Positions 1 through 8,013 of a stretch of DNA of 11,051 nt are shown here, piece by piece (position 1 is the first letter of the stretch; each line of letters begins with the position of its first letter). Made by a program: the position numbers and the translations under genes. The notes under the pieces are model-generated. The model was not told the DNA's origin and ran no database searches. It saw only the letters and a list, made by a program, of their open reading frames with translations. The stretch is from assembly GCA_003223065.1 (NCBI GenBank), contig QHXU01000068.1, positions 1 through 11,051 on the forward strand, given 5' to 3'. This DNA is from Acidobacteriota bacterium. GTDB taxonomy: Bacteria > Acidobacteriota > Terriglobia > Bryobacterales > Bryobacteraceae.

Positions 1-360
1 TGTTGTGCCGGTGACCGTGAGCGTCTGCGAGTAGGCCGTGCCAACCGTGCCCGAGGCAAGCGACGATGTTGTGATGGTCGGAGCAGTACCAGTCGGAGCC
101 GGAGCGTTGATCGTGATCGAGAGCGATTTGGTTGTAGAGCCCGCGCTGTTGGATGCCTGCGCCGTGAAGTTGCTGGTCCCCGCCGTAGTCGGTGTGCCGG
201 TAATTGCACCGGAGGAGTTCAGAGACAGCCCGGCGGGCAGTGAGCCACCGGCCAAGCTCCAACTGATCGGTGTTGTGCCCGAGGCGGACAGTGTTTGTGA
301 GTAGGCTGCGCCGACTATGCCCGACGGAAGCGAAGATGTGGATATGGTAGGAGGGGTGCC
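1..360 (-). repeat. Tandem 270-bp (90-residue) repeat encoding Ig-like modules
   Basis: The stretch starting near 301 (gtaggctgcgccgactatgc) recurs near 31 (gtaggccgtgccaaccgtgc), exactly 270 bp away. The match continues over the following tens of bases with scattered changes. On the coding strand both encode PTI(S/T)TSSL(P/A)SG(I/T)VG(A/T)AYSQTL, the opening strand of a He_PIG module. The 90-residue period means the units are full modules, and more copies may lie beyond the window edge. Confidence 0.85.
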
Positions 361-1389
361 GGACGGAACGGAACCGCCACCAGATCCGAACACCGCGTTG
401 TAAAGGGCACTCGACAAGGGATAGCGTGCATTGCCGGTTTGGCCCGAGAGATACTCATAACCAATGCTAAAAGTCGAGATACCGCCGTAGCCGCTGGCCT
501 TCCTCCATGCCGCCACGTCTGCCATGAATTCTACGCCATTGTAGGAATGAAACTCATTGAGACTGGGGATACTCAAGTAATTTGACATGAATTGAGTGTC
601 ATAGTGGCGGTACTGGGATTGCCATCGAGTTGTATCGGACACCATATCCCGATACAGTTCATAAGTTTGCATTGAACACGGGCTGACCAAGACCTGCGAG
701 CAGCCGGTCCACTTCCGCCCGTAGAAGGGAATGGCGGCGCTGATTTTTGCTGCCGGGACACCAGCAGCCGTGAGTCGTCCCGTAAGAAGGGAGCACGACC
801 ACTGAAGAGGTGCCTCGTGGATTGAGCCGTTGTACCAAGAAGTCGAACCCGCCGCAAAATCCATGTCGTAGCACATGGCATTCACCTGATCCAGCTTGGA
901 TTGGTTGGCGCCAGCCACGGACACAAAATCTCCGTTGACGGACATGGTGATGAGTTTGTTCGGCATGGCGTTTCTGAGACGGGTTATCAGGTCTGCATAT
1001 TGGGCGGCGTCGACACCGCGTTCCCAGTCCAGGTCCACGCCGTCGAACCCATAGGAGTTGACCAAATTGACGATATTGGTGACATACGTAGCGACTGTTG
1101 ACGGCGAAGTGGCTTGGCCCCAGCAGCAACCTGTATCCGCCAGTTCGGCGAGCACCTTCTTGCCCGCCGGCCGGGAGGCGATCAGGGCGTTGTTGCCGGA
1201 CGCGCTGAGTCCGTACATGTTTATGGTTCCATCACTGTTCGGGACTGCTGCGAACGCGATGATCTGGGTATAGTAATTCCATGGGATGTCCGAAATTTGC
1301 GGGACTCCCGTCCCTATCTCGTAGTATCCCGTAATCCATTGTCCGTAGAGACTTAGTGAAGCGAGTATAATTAGAGCGATCTTCTTCAT
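1..1389 (-). CDS. Secreted GH18 chitinase-like glycosidase with tandem Ig-like (He_PIG) modules, 3' end off window
   Basis: Reading leftward from the ATG at 1389-1387, the frame stays open for 463 codons to base 1, so the C-terminus is missing. Residues 1-16 form a signal peptide (MKKIALIILASLSLYG). The catalytic GH18 domain spans about 18-320. It contains the diagnostic DxxDxDxE signature as DGVDLDWE (D116, D119, D121, general acid E123), the MCYDMD strand motif (172-177) and a late barrel strand GGISTFSIGYEYL near 302-314. A Gly/Ser linker (about 335-342) leads to putative Ig-like modules beginning near residues 346 and 436, the second cut by the window edge. GH18 enzymes hydrolyse beta-1,4-GlcNAc polymers such as chitin by substrate-assisted catalysis, and the modules probably serve as spacers or in binding. 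The usual barrel Trp of the last strand appears as Phe (STFS), so substrate could differ from chitin. A purine-rich GAAGGGAAGAA precedes the ATG as a modest ribosome site. The gene is divergent from the TPR gene at 1833. Confidence 0.9.
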   Translation of the reverse strand, partial: MKKIALIILASLSLYGQWITGYYEIGTGVPQISDIPWNYYTQIIAFAAVPNSDGTINMYGLSASGNNALIASRPAGKKVLAELADTGCCWGQATSPSTVATYVTNIVNLVNSYGFDGVDLDWERGVDAAQYADLITRLRNAMPNKLITMSVNGDFVSVAGANQSKLDQVNAMCYDMDFAAGSTSWYNGSIHEAPLQWSCSLLTGRLTAAGVPAAKISAAIPFYGRKWTGCSQVLVSPCSMQTYELYRDMVSDTTRWQSQYRHYDTQFMSNYLSIPSLNEFHSYNGVEFMADVAAWRKASGYGGISTFSIGYEYLSGQTGNARYPLSSALYNAVFGSGGGSVPSGTPPTISTSSLPSGIVGAAYSQTLSASGTTPISWSLAGGSLPAGLSLNSSGAITGTPTTAGTSNFTAQASNSAGSTTKSLSITINAPAPTGTAPTITTSSLASGTVGTAYSQTLTVTGTT

Positions 1390-1549
1390 TTCTTCCCTTC
1401 AACCGAGATAAATGTATTTTTTGGAAACTCTGCCGAGCGCTCCGTCGCCATTCGAGGGAGCGGGGCCGCGCTGACCGGAAACCGCGTCAGGTGCGTTGCC
1501 TATCGGAAAGTGTTTGTGACAACCGACGCGCAGCGTCTTAGCATCGCTT

Positions 1550-1578
1550 GGTGCCGCACTGATGCAGTGCGGATCACC
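1550..1578. promoter_or_regulatory. Inverted repeat, 7-bp perfect arms extended to 11 bp with a 2-nt bulge
   Basis: CCGCACT (1554-1560) and AGTGCGG (1566-1572) are perfect reverse complements around a 5-nt GATGC centre. Outer GGTG (1550-1553) and CACC (1575-1578) also pair, leaving AT bulged. No T-run follows on either strand, so an intrinsic terminator is unlikely. An operator or a transcript hairpin in the divergent promoter region is the better guess. Confidence 0.4.
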
Positions 1579-1646
1579 ACCAGCGCAGACTCAGTTTGAG
1601 AGTGGCACCTACGCGACCGTGCTGTTGGCCGACACTCCTCGAAAAC

Positions 1647-1664
1647 GCAGATAAGAAAATCTGC
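1647..1664. repeat. Small inverted repeat GCAGAT-N6-ATCTGC
   Basis: Six-base perfect arms (1647-1652 and 1659-1664) flank an A-rich loop AAGAAA. It lies about 170 nt upstream of the TPR gene. It could be a transcript hairpin or protein site; no riboswitch consensus was recognised around it. Confidence 0.3.
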
Positions 1665-1757
1665 CTCTGGCGGCTCACGTCCGGAGTCGCGAACCGCGAA
1701 CGAAACAAGAGCTTTCTGTAATATAACTTCTGTTCTGAAACCGAACCATTCGGAAGC

Positions 1758-1787
1758 GACCTTAAGGGTTACGGAGTTTGACCTTAA
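1758..1787 (+). promoter_or_regulatory. Direct repeat GACCTTAA x2, 22-bp spacing
   Basis: GACCTTAA occurs at 1758-1765 and again at 1780-1787. The starts are 22 bp apart, close to two helical turns, so both copies face the same side of DNA. It sits 46-75 nt upstream of the GTG start of the TPR gene, a position suited to an activator or response-regulator site. No known regulator consensus was matched. Confidence 0.35.
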
Positions 1788-1832
1788 CTACGTGCCCGCC
1801 GGCGTAGCTCGGCATCATACAATGAGGATCAA

Positions 1833-3083
1833 GTGAGGTATTCTTTCAACACGCCGCGCTGCCTTGGCCCGTTGCTCTTCTCTCTGCTCGCTAGCCCGCC
1901 GCTGGTGTATTGCCAGGAGACGCTGCAACAGCTCGAATCCCGAGCCCTCGAATTGAAGACCCGGGGCGATGCGGCTGGCTCACTAGCCATCTGGGAGAAA
2001 GCCGCCACGCTTGATCCCCGGTCCGCCCGCATACAAGACGAGATCGGATTTCTGCTCGCGGTCCTCAACCGGCGCGACGAGGCCGTGTGTCATTTCGAGC
2101 GCGCCATCGATCTCGACGCCAAATTCGCGGCCGCCCATTACCACGCCGGCGTCGTCTACTGGCTCCAACAGGATCCCGGCAAAAGCATTCCGCACCTGCA
2201 AACTGCGGTTGCGCTCGATCCCAAGAGCTTCGATTACCGGTTCTATTTCGGCGAAGCACTAAACACCGCGTCGAGCTTTCACGAGGCCCTGCCGCAGCTC
2301 CAGGCGGCAACGGTGCTCAATGGCAGGCATTCGGAGGCGTGGAATCAGCTCGGCGTGGCACGGCAACATACGGGCGACGCTCCGGGTGCGATAGAAGCCT
2401 ACCAGCGCGCTGTCAGCCTGGATCCGGCCAATTTCGATGCGCGGAACAATTTGGGTTTCATGCTGGTGAACAAGGGGCGGGCCGACGAGGGCATCGTGCA
2501 GTTCAAGAAGATTCTCGAAGCCGATCCGGCAAACAACATGGCGCGCGTGAATATCGGCTTCGCTTACCTTATGCGCGCCGACCTCGATCAGGCGGAAGCA
2601 CAGTTCCGCGAGGTGATCCGCCGCGATCCTACCGTGGCCATCGCGCACTACGACCTCGGCGTGGCATTGAAGCAGAGAGACAAACTCGATGCTGCAAAAG
2701 CGGAGCTTGAGCGAGCGCTAGAGCTGGACCCAAATCTCTCGGAGGCACACTATACGCTGGGTATCACCTACTGGCAGAGTGGAGAATTCGAGCATGCGGC
2801 CAAGGAGATGCAAGCAGCGATCGCCCTGCGTCCGGATTATGGAGAAGCTTACTTCATGCTCGGCACTGCTCTAAAACAAAAGGGTGATCTTGAGGCAGCT
2901 GAGTCGGCGCTGCGGACGGCGATACGATTCGACCCCGCCAACCCCGGTCCTTACAACACGCTCGGCCAACTGCTGCGGCAGAGGGGCGACGCGGAAGCCA
3001 GCCGGCAAGCGTTTGCCGAGGGAGCGCGGGTGAAGGAAAAGGAGGAAGCGGAACTGGGGAAAATGCTCCAGAAGAAACCGTAA
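1833..3083 (+). CDS. Exported tetratricopeptide-repeat protein
   Basis: The protein has 416 residues. It starts at GTG (1833) with GAGG five bases upstream (1824-1827); the nearby ATG at 1822 is in another frame and stops after four codons. Residues 1-27 form a signal peptide (basic MRYSFNTPR, then the hydrophobic GPLLFSLLAS stretch). From about residue 30 to 405 the chain is almost entirely TPR units of about 34 residues, roughly ten to eleven. Repeated signatures include AxxHYxxGVVYW, EAWNQLGVAR, ARNNLGFML and EAYFMLGTALKQKGD, each ending in the A-(I/V)-x-LDP type turn. The C-terminus is Lys/Glu-rich (VKEKEEAELGKMLQKKP). TPR solenoids bind proteins or peptides, so this is probably a periplasmic or extracellular scaffold; no catalytic domain is visible. 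Its stop lies 7 bases from the stop of the convergent NRPS-like gene, with no terminator between them. The partner and specific role are unknown. Confidence 0.9.
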   Translation: MRYSFNTPRCLGPLLFSLLASPPLVYCQETLQQLESRALELKTRGDAAGSLAIWEKAATLDPRSARIQDEIGFLLAVLNRRDEAVCHFERAIDLDAKFAAAHYHAGVVYWLQQDPGKSIPHLQTAVALDPKSFDYRFYFGEALNTASSFHEALPQLQAATVLNGRHSEAWNQLGVARQHTGDAPGAIEAYQRAVSLDPANFDARNNLGFMLVNKGRADEGIVQFKKILEADPANNMARVNIGFAYLMRADLDQAEAQFREVIRRDPTVAIAHYDLGVALKQRDKLDAAKAELERALELDPNLSEAHYTLGITYWQSGEFEHAAKEMQAAIALRPDYGEAYFMLGTALKQKGDLEAAESALRTAIRFDPANPGPYNTLGQLLRQRGDAEASRQAFAEGARVKEKEEAELGKMLQKKP

Positions 3084-3090
3084 GCGTCTA

Positions 3091-6000
3091 TCACGCCGCG
3101 GACCCCCTCGAAAACTTATCGTTGTGGCCCCGGTGTTCCGAGCGCGCCTCTATATGCCACGCCGCTGGTACGCCGGACCACACCGTGCCCGTGGGGAGCC
3201 TTTCACCCTTCATGAGGAGCGAGAGGGCGTCCAACCGCGAACCCTCCTCCATCTCAGCGTCGTAGAGGACCACCGAGACCGTCCCCACCGTGCAGTCGGC
3301 GCCTATACGGAGCTTGGACGCCTTCAAGACTCGGTCCTCGAAAAGATGGGTTTGGATGACGCAGTCTTCGTTCAGAGCAGCCCGGTCGCCGATCTCGACG
3401 AGATCGAACTCGAGAAAGCCGGTGGTCTGTATGTAAGTTCGGCGTCCGATCCGCGCGCCGAGCAGCCGGAGGTACCAGGGGAGCAGGGGCGTTCCCAACA
3501 GGGCTTCGAGCGTGAGCGGCGTGAGAAGGAACTCGTACAGCGCGTTGACGAACTCCAGTCTCCAAATGAACGTGCTCCAGAGCGGGCGTTCGAAGGGCCT
3601 GAAGCGTCCCATGACCGTCCATTTCGCGAGCGCCACTGCGCCGGCCACTGCTAAGCAGCAAGCCGCATAGACCAGCGGCAATAGCAGGAGCGTAGCGCCG
3701 AGCCCCATGCGTTCCGAGATCTCGATTACCGCCCGGAGGACGGTGGTCGTGACCATGATGAACCCGGCGGGTGGCAGGGTAACGCGAAAGATCTCGATGA
3801 CACCACGAGTCAGCCGAAGCTTCCGCGTGGGCCGAAACGTCCTTTCTTCCGAGAAAGAATTGCTTGGCTGGCGTCGCGGAAGCAGGATCGGGGGCGATCC
3901 CAGCCACGAAGCGCCGGGCCGCGCCGCCGCACCAGGTTGCGAGGGAGGAATTGACAGAACGCCCACGAGCGACCCTTCGCCGAGTACGGCGCCCCCCGGT
4001 ACAACGGCGCTGTTGCCGATAAAGGTCCGGCGGCCGAGACGCGTCGGTGCGATGGTCATCCAGCCTCCTTCGACTCGCGCCGCGCCCAGTGACGCTTCAT
4101 CGGCGATCGTGCTCTCGTCCCCGATATTCAGCATGTCGGGAATCATCGAGGTGGCCGTCGAGAGCTCAACGCACGGCCCGAGCCTGGCGCCGAGCGCGCG
4201 GAACCAGGGCGCCAGGTAGAGCGTCGCGCGGAGCGGCGCGACGAAATCCAGGCTGAGTCCGAGCAATTGTTCGACGGTCCAGTTCCTCACATAGAACCCG
4301 CCATGCACCGGATAAGTCCCCGCGCGGACGCGGCCTACAAGAAGCCACTTGAGCAAAACAACCTCGGTCATTACCAACACGACGAAAGATGCCCCGACGA
4401 GTGGAGCCGCCGCCAGGTAAAGGAACGGCCGCGCCACGGGATCGATGTAGGTCAGGAGAGCGATCCCAGGCACCACCGCGCTGAGAAGAAGGACCGGAAG
4501 CAAGAGGACGAGCGCTGCATACAACACCGCGAGTAAAGCGCGGCGGAGCGGGCCGCGTGCCGGCGGCGAAGCAGGCGCCGCATCCGCGCGGGGCACTCGC
4601 TGTGCGGGCGAACCCGTCCACGTCTCTCCCCTTGGGATACGCCCACCGCGCGGGAGAAGCGAAAGGTCCTCGAGCCGGGCGCCGTCCTCCATCACGGTGT
4701 TCTCACGTAGGATGGACCATGTCCCGACGAAGCACCCCCGGCCCACGTGTACAGGCCCGATGACCAGATCACCGTCCTCCACCGCGTAGCCGAGCAACGA
4801 AGCCCCTTCGTCGACGCACGTGCCGTCGCCGATCTCAATCAGATCGAAAGCCGCGAGATGGTTTGTCCCGATGTGGACATCCTTCCCGATCCGCGCGCCG
4901 AGGAGGCGGTAGACCCATGGAAGCAGCGGCGTCCCGGCTAGGTAGTTCAGGGGAAGCGCTGAGACCAGGGCCCGAACGAACCACCAGCGCACATAGTAAG
5001 CGCCCCAGAGAGGATATCGGCCGGCACGCACGCGACCGAGCACAAGCCACTTGGTCGCAACGGCGCCGAGGAGAAGGAGCGGGAACATCGCCATGACGCT
5101 CACCGCTGCCCATGCGGCGGACTTGAGGGCGGGATATCCTTCCTCCACAAGGAGGAAGTAGACGAGATACGGCGTGACCCATTCGATCGCCCTAAAGCCG
5201 AACACGAAGTACAGTCCGGCCGCCTGGAGCACACCGGCAAGCAAGTGCCTGCGCTGCCCGTCTCGCATGCGCCTCTCACAAGTGATCGGCGTGGCCCCCG
5301 GGCGCGGCGGCTGCGAGTGCAGCGCGGAGGCGTCAACGGCAGCCGCGAGCGACGCGATCGTCGGGTGCTTGTAAACGTCGAGCACCGAGAGGCGGGCGAA
5401 TCGCGGGTCCCTCCGCAGCCTCGATACCATTTGCGCGGCGAGCAGCGAGTGGCCGCCGAGGTTGCGGAAGAAGTCGTCTTCGACCGATATGGGCTGCGGT
5501 CGAAAGAGGGCCTCCCATACCTCCGCGATCCGCCGCTCGGTGCCGGTCGGCGGCCGCGCAGCCGGTTCACTGGGCTTCTCATGCCGCGCCCGGGGCGCCG
5601 GAAGCGACGCGCGGTCGAGCTTACCGCTCGGGAGCCGCGGAAGATCGGCCACCGTCTCGATAACTGCCGGAACCATGTACGCGGGGAGCCGGCTTCGTAG
5701 TTGTGAACGGAGGTGGTCTTCGTCTAGCTTGCCGCCATTGCGTGGAACCACGTAGCCGACCAGTTGCTGCACGCCGGGCGTGTCTTCGCGCAAGGCGCAC
5801 GCGGCCGCCAGGAAGCCGTCCACTTCAAGTAGCACCGACTCAATCTCGGCCAGTTCCACGCGGAAGCCGCGAAGCTTGACCTGTGAGTCGAGTCGGCCGA
5901 GGAACTCGAGATTACCCTCGGCATCGATGCGGCCCAGGTCGCCGGTACGGTAGAGCCGCGCGCCCGCCTCGTCCGCCGGCGCGAATGGGTCCTGCACGAA

Positions 6001-7137
6001 CCGCGCTCCGGTCTCGCCGGGAAGGCCCACGTATCCTCGCGCTACGCCGGCGCCGCCGATGCAGATTTCGCCAGCAGCGCCGGGCGGAACCGGCTGAAGC
6101 CCGCCGTCGAGGACATGCACGCGATAGCCAGGGATAGGGCGGCCAATCGTGACCGGCTGCCCTGGTGACAGGTCCGCGTACGTCGCGATGACAGTGGTCT
6201 CCGTGGGGCCGTAAGTGTTCACCATCCGGCGCCCGGGCCGCGCCCAACGAGCCACCAGCTGGTCCGGGCACGTCTCGCCTCCAAGGATCAGAAGGCGCAG
6301 GCTCGGCACATCCTCATCGATCATCGACAGCAGCGTCGGCACGCACGAAAGCACAGTCACTCCGCAGGCCGTAAGAAGCCGCGACAGATCCGGACCTGAC
6401 CGCGACATCTCAGGCGTCGCCGGAACGAGCGTCGCGCCCGCGTGGAACGCGAGCCAGACCTCTTCGACGGACGCATCGAAGGAGAGTGAGAAACCCTGGT
6501 AGACGCGATCCCGGGGCTGCACGGCAAACAATTGACCCTCTGCGCGCACGAGGTGGCACGCGCTACGGTGCTCGATCATCACGCCCTTGGGACGGCCGGT
6601 AGAGCCCGAGGTGTAGATAATGTAGCAGAGGTCCCGAGCGCCCACGCCGATCTCCTCGCGCCGCAGACGTGCGGCGCTCTCAGAAGCGATCGCGTCGCGG
6701 TCGGCATCGGTGCGGACCACAGCGCCGCCGAATTTCGCGTGAGGCCCCGCCAGGCCGGCGGTCGTCACGAGCGTTCCAGCTCCTGAGTCCTTTAGGATGT
6801 ACGCGACGCGGTCTGCCGGGTACTCAGGATCAATTGGCACGTAAGCTGCTCCCGCCTTGAGAATCCCCAGGAGCGCCGCGTATGCGTCGGCCGACCGCGG
6901 AAGCAGCATCGCCACCACCGACCGGCGTCCCACGCCCTGGCTGCGCAGATGGCGGGCAAGGCGGTTCGCGCGGCTTTCGAGTGCGGCGTACGTCGTTTCG
7001 TCGCAGCCAAAGACCAGAGCCACGCCTTGCGGCCGTGCGTCCGCCTGTGTCTCGAAGATCTCGTGGAGGACCTCGTCGGGCGAGCAAGCAGGTAGCGTGT
7101 CCTCGAAAATGTCAATCACTTCTACGGGAGATTTCAT
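3091..7137 (-). CDS. Pls-type membrane NRPS-like enzyme (A-T-[TM-LbH]x3), candidate poly(amino acid) synthetase
   Basis: The protein has 1348 residues. The adenylation domain spans about 20-515, with core motifs YTSGSTGRPKG (175-185), NTYGPTE (307-313), YRTGDL (396-401), RGFRVE (423-428) and the catalytic Lys of SGKLDR (K506). A carrier domain follows at about 530-600, with phosphopantetheine Ser564 in LGGHSL. Then come three repeats, each made of hydrophobic segments, a K-W-x-x-x-G-R-x-R motif (696-704, 931-938, 1172-1180) and a hexapeptide left-handed beta-helix domain (about 740-845, 980-1085, 1220-1325). There is no HHxxxDG condensation motif and no thioesterase. The order, six likely membrane segments and length match the TIGR02353 / epsilon-poly-L-lysine synthetase (Pls) class, which links one activated amino acid to itself. 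Specificity positions (see findings) suggest a basic substrate. No clear Shine-Dalgarno precedes the ATG. The beta-barrel gene lies 51 nt upstream on the same strand, so co-transcription is likely. The exact product is not known. Confidence 0.88.
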   Translation of the reverse strand: MKSPVEVIDIFEDTLPACSPDEVLHEIFETQADARPQGVALVFGCDETTYAALESRANRLARHLRSQGVGRRSVVAMLLPRSADAYAALLGILKAGAAYVPIDPEYPADRVAYILKDSGAGTLVTTAGLAGPHAKFGGAVVRTDADRDAIASESAARLRREEIGVGARDLCYIIYTSGSTGRPKGVMIEHRSACHLVRAEGQLFAVQPRDRVYQGFSLSFDASVEEVWLAFHAGATLVPATPEMSRSGPDLSRLLTACGVTVLSCVPTLLSMIDEDVPSLRLLILGGETCPDQLVARWARPGRRMVNTYGPTETTVIATYADLSPGQPVTIGRPIPGYRVHVLDGGLQPVPPGAAGEICIGGAGVARGYVGLPGETGARFVQDPFAPADEAGARLYRTGDLGRIDAEGNLEFLGRLDSQVKLRGFRVELAEIESVLLEVDGFLAAACALREDTPGVQQLVGYVVPRNGGKLDEDHLRSQLRSRLPAYMVPAVIETVADLPRLPSGKLDRASLPAPRARHEKPSEPAARPPTGTERRIAEVWEALFRPQPISVEDDFFRNLGGHSLLAAQMVSRLRRDPRFARLSVLDVYKHPTIASLAAAVDASALHSQPPRPGATPITCERRMRDGQRRHLLAGVLQAAGLYFVFGFRAIEWVTPYLVYFLLVEEGYPALKSAAWAAVSVMAMFPLLLLGAVATKWLVLGRVRAGRYPLWGAYYVRWWFVRALVSALPLNYLAGTPLLPWVYRLLGARIGKDVHIGTNHLAAFDLIEIGDGTCVDEGASLLGYAVEDGDLVIGPVHVGRGCFVGTWSILRENTVMEDGARLEDLSLLPRGGRIPRGETWTGSPAQRVPRADAAPASPPARGPLRRALLAVLYAALVLLLPVLLLSAVVPGIALLTYIDPVARPFLYLAAAPLVGASFVVLVMTEVVLLKWLLVGRVRAGTYPVHGGFYVRNWTVEQLLGLSLDFVAPLRATLYLAPWFRALGARLGPCVELSTATSMIPDMLNIGDESTIADEASLGAARVEGGWMTIAPTRLGRRTFIGNSAVVPGGAVLGEGSLVGVLSIPPSQPGAAARPGASWLGSPPILLPRRQPSNSFSEERTFRPTRKLRLTRGVIEIFRVTLPPAGFIMVTTTVLRAVIEISERMGLGATLLLLPLVYAACCLAVAGAVALAKWTVMGRFRPFERPLWSTFIWRLEFVNALYEFLLTPLTLEALLGTPLLPWYLRLLGARIGRRTYIQTTGFLEFDLVEIGDRAALNEDCVIQTHLFEDRVLKASKLRIGADCTVGTVSVVLYDAEMEEGSRLDALSLLMKGERLPTGTVWSGVPAAWHIEARSEHRGHNDKFSRGSAA

Positions 7138-7188
7138 AGCAAAAGAAAGTAAGGAATGTCTCTTTTAGTCAAAAACATACAACATCTC

Positions 7189-7956
7189 TTAGAATTCGAT
7201 TCCTATGGCCAATCCTAAATTAACGAACGTAGGCGAAGGCAAATATTCACGCAATTGCCGGTCGGCGCTTCTACTGAACTCCAAATGCGGCTGTAAATAC
7301 ACGTGCGGTCTTACATGATAAGTGAGCATGCCTTCGGCTCCCATGAAATTGAGGGCTGCCTTGTCGAGGCCGATGTAGACATCGTTGAACTTCGATGAAG
7401 CCCATCCCGAGCGAACGCCAGCCGCCAGTTCGGTCCTCTTCGTGAAATGTCTTTCGTAACTCAACCCAACCTCGCCAAAGTACGCGCCCTTATAAGCCAA
7501 CATGTCAAAAGCGTGAATGGTAAAAATGCGGAAGGGGCCGGCCGGGAAAGACAGCTTCACTGAGCCTTCCATCGTGTTGCTGCCGTCGATGTCCTCCGGC
7601 TGCCGGTTTAGATAAGCCTCGAGTGCAGGTTCGATCCGGAGCTTCTTCCAATCGCGGGCATAGGTCACTATCACACCGGTATCCTGCAGGCGCGCACCGT
7701 CGGGTGCCTTAGCCAGAGCGAGATTGCTCCAGGTAATTACGGTGAACCCGTACGCGGAAATCCATGCGGACGGCTGCATAACCGGCCCGTCGGTGATCAC
7801 AATGCCGTGCCACACATAGGCCGAATTGAAGTCCGTCTCCGCACCATAAAAGAACTTCTGATCGCCTCTTGCGGTTTGTGGCGGGTCCTGCGCGAAAGCG
7901 CGGTGCCAGAGCAGAGCGATAGCGACGGGCAGGGCGACCACCGCTAACTTGCTCAT
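7189..7956 (-). CDS. Outer-membrane beta-barrel protein, first gene of the Pls-like operon
   Basis: The protein has 255 residues. The ATG at 7956 is preceded by AGGAGCGGAG, a good ribosome site about 5 nt away. The signal peptide is MSKLAVVALPVAIALLWHRAFA, with a signal peptidase I site after AFA (residue 22). The mature chain is rich in alternating polar and hydrophobic strands and aromatic girdle residues, and it ends in GLAIGIEF. A C-terminal Phe of this type is the usual outer-membrane barrel insertion signal. The early motif FNSAYVWHGIVITDGP resembles the start of small porin-like barrels (S-x-Y-x-x-x-G-I-x-x-(T/S)-D-G); I cannot name the family with certainty. The gene lies 51 nt before the Pls-like synthetase on the same strand, with no terminator in the gap. 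It may therefore pass or anchor the product of that enzyme across the outer membrane, which is an inference from position only. Confidence 0.8.
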   Translation of the reverse strand: MSKLAVVALPVAIALLWHRAFAQDPPQTARGDQKFFYGAETDFNSAYVWHGIVITDGPVMQPSAWISAYGFTVITWSNLALAKAPDGARLQDTGVIVTYARDWKKLRIEPALEAYLNRQPEDIDGSNTMEGSVKLSFPAGPFRIFTIHAFDMLAYKGAYFGEVGLSYERHFTKRTELAAGVRSGWASSKFNDVYIGLDKAALNFMGAEGMLTYHVRPHVYLQPHLEFSRSADRQLREYLPSPTFVNLGLAIGIEF

Positions 7957-7997
7957 ACGAACTCCGCTCCTGGAATGCAGATCCGAAAACGAGATCT

Positions 7998-8013
7998 CAG
8001 GCGCTTAAGCCTG
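7998..8013. promoter_or_regulatory. Inverted repeat CAGGC-GCTTAA-GCCTG upstream of the barrel gene
   Basis: Five-base perfect arms surround a centre in which GCTTAAGC (8003-8010) is itself palindromic. It lies 42 nt upstream of the ATG of the barrel gene, in the likely promoter or 5' leader. It could be an operator or leader hairpin. Confidence 0.3.

Larger units (their letters stand above)
1390..1832. other. Divergent intergenic region, 443 nt
   Basis: This region separates two divergently transcribed genes and must hold both promoters. I could not assign convincing -35/-10 pairs. A TTGACC at 1778 and a TACAAT at 1818 are 34 nt apart, too far to be one promoter. What it does hold are small symmetrical elements: inverted repeats at 1525-1537, 1550-1578 and 1647-1664, and a direct repeat at 1758-1787. 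No plausible gene was found. Confidence 0.6.

Noticed and set aside
1778..1823. TTGACC and TACAAT as a promoter for the TPR gene
   Set aside because: The boxes are 34 nt apart, twice the usable spacing, and TACAAT overlaps the ribosome-site region.
1916..1924. Lipoprotein signal (C27 of the TPR protein)
   Set aside because: The residues before Cys are LVY, and Tyr at -1 does not fit a lipobox.
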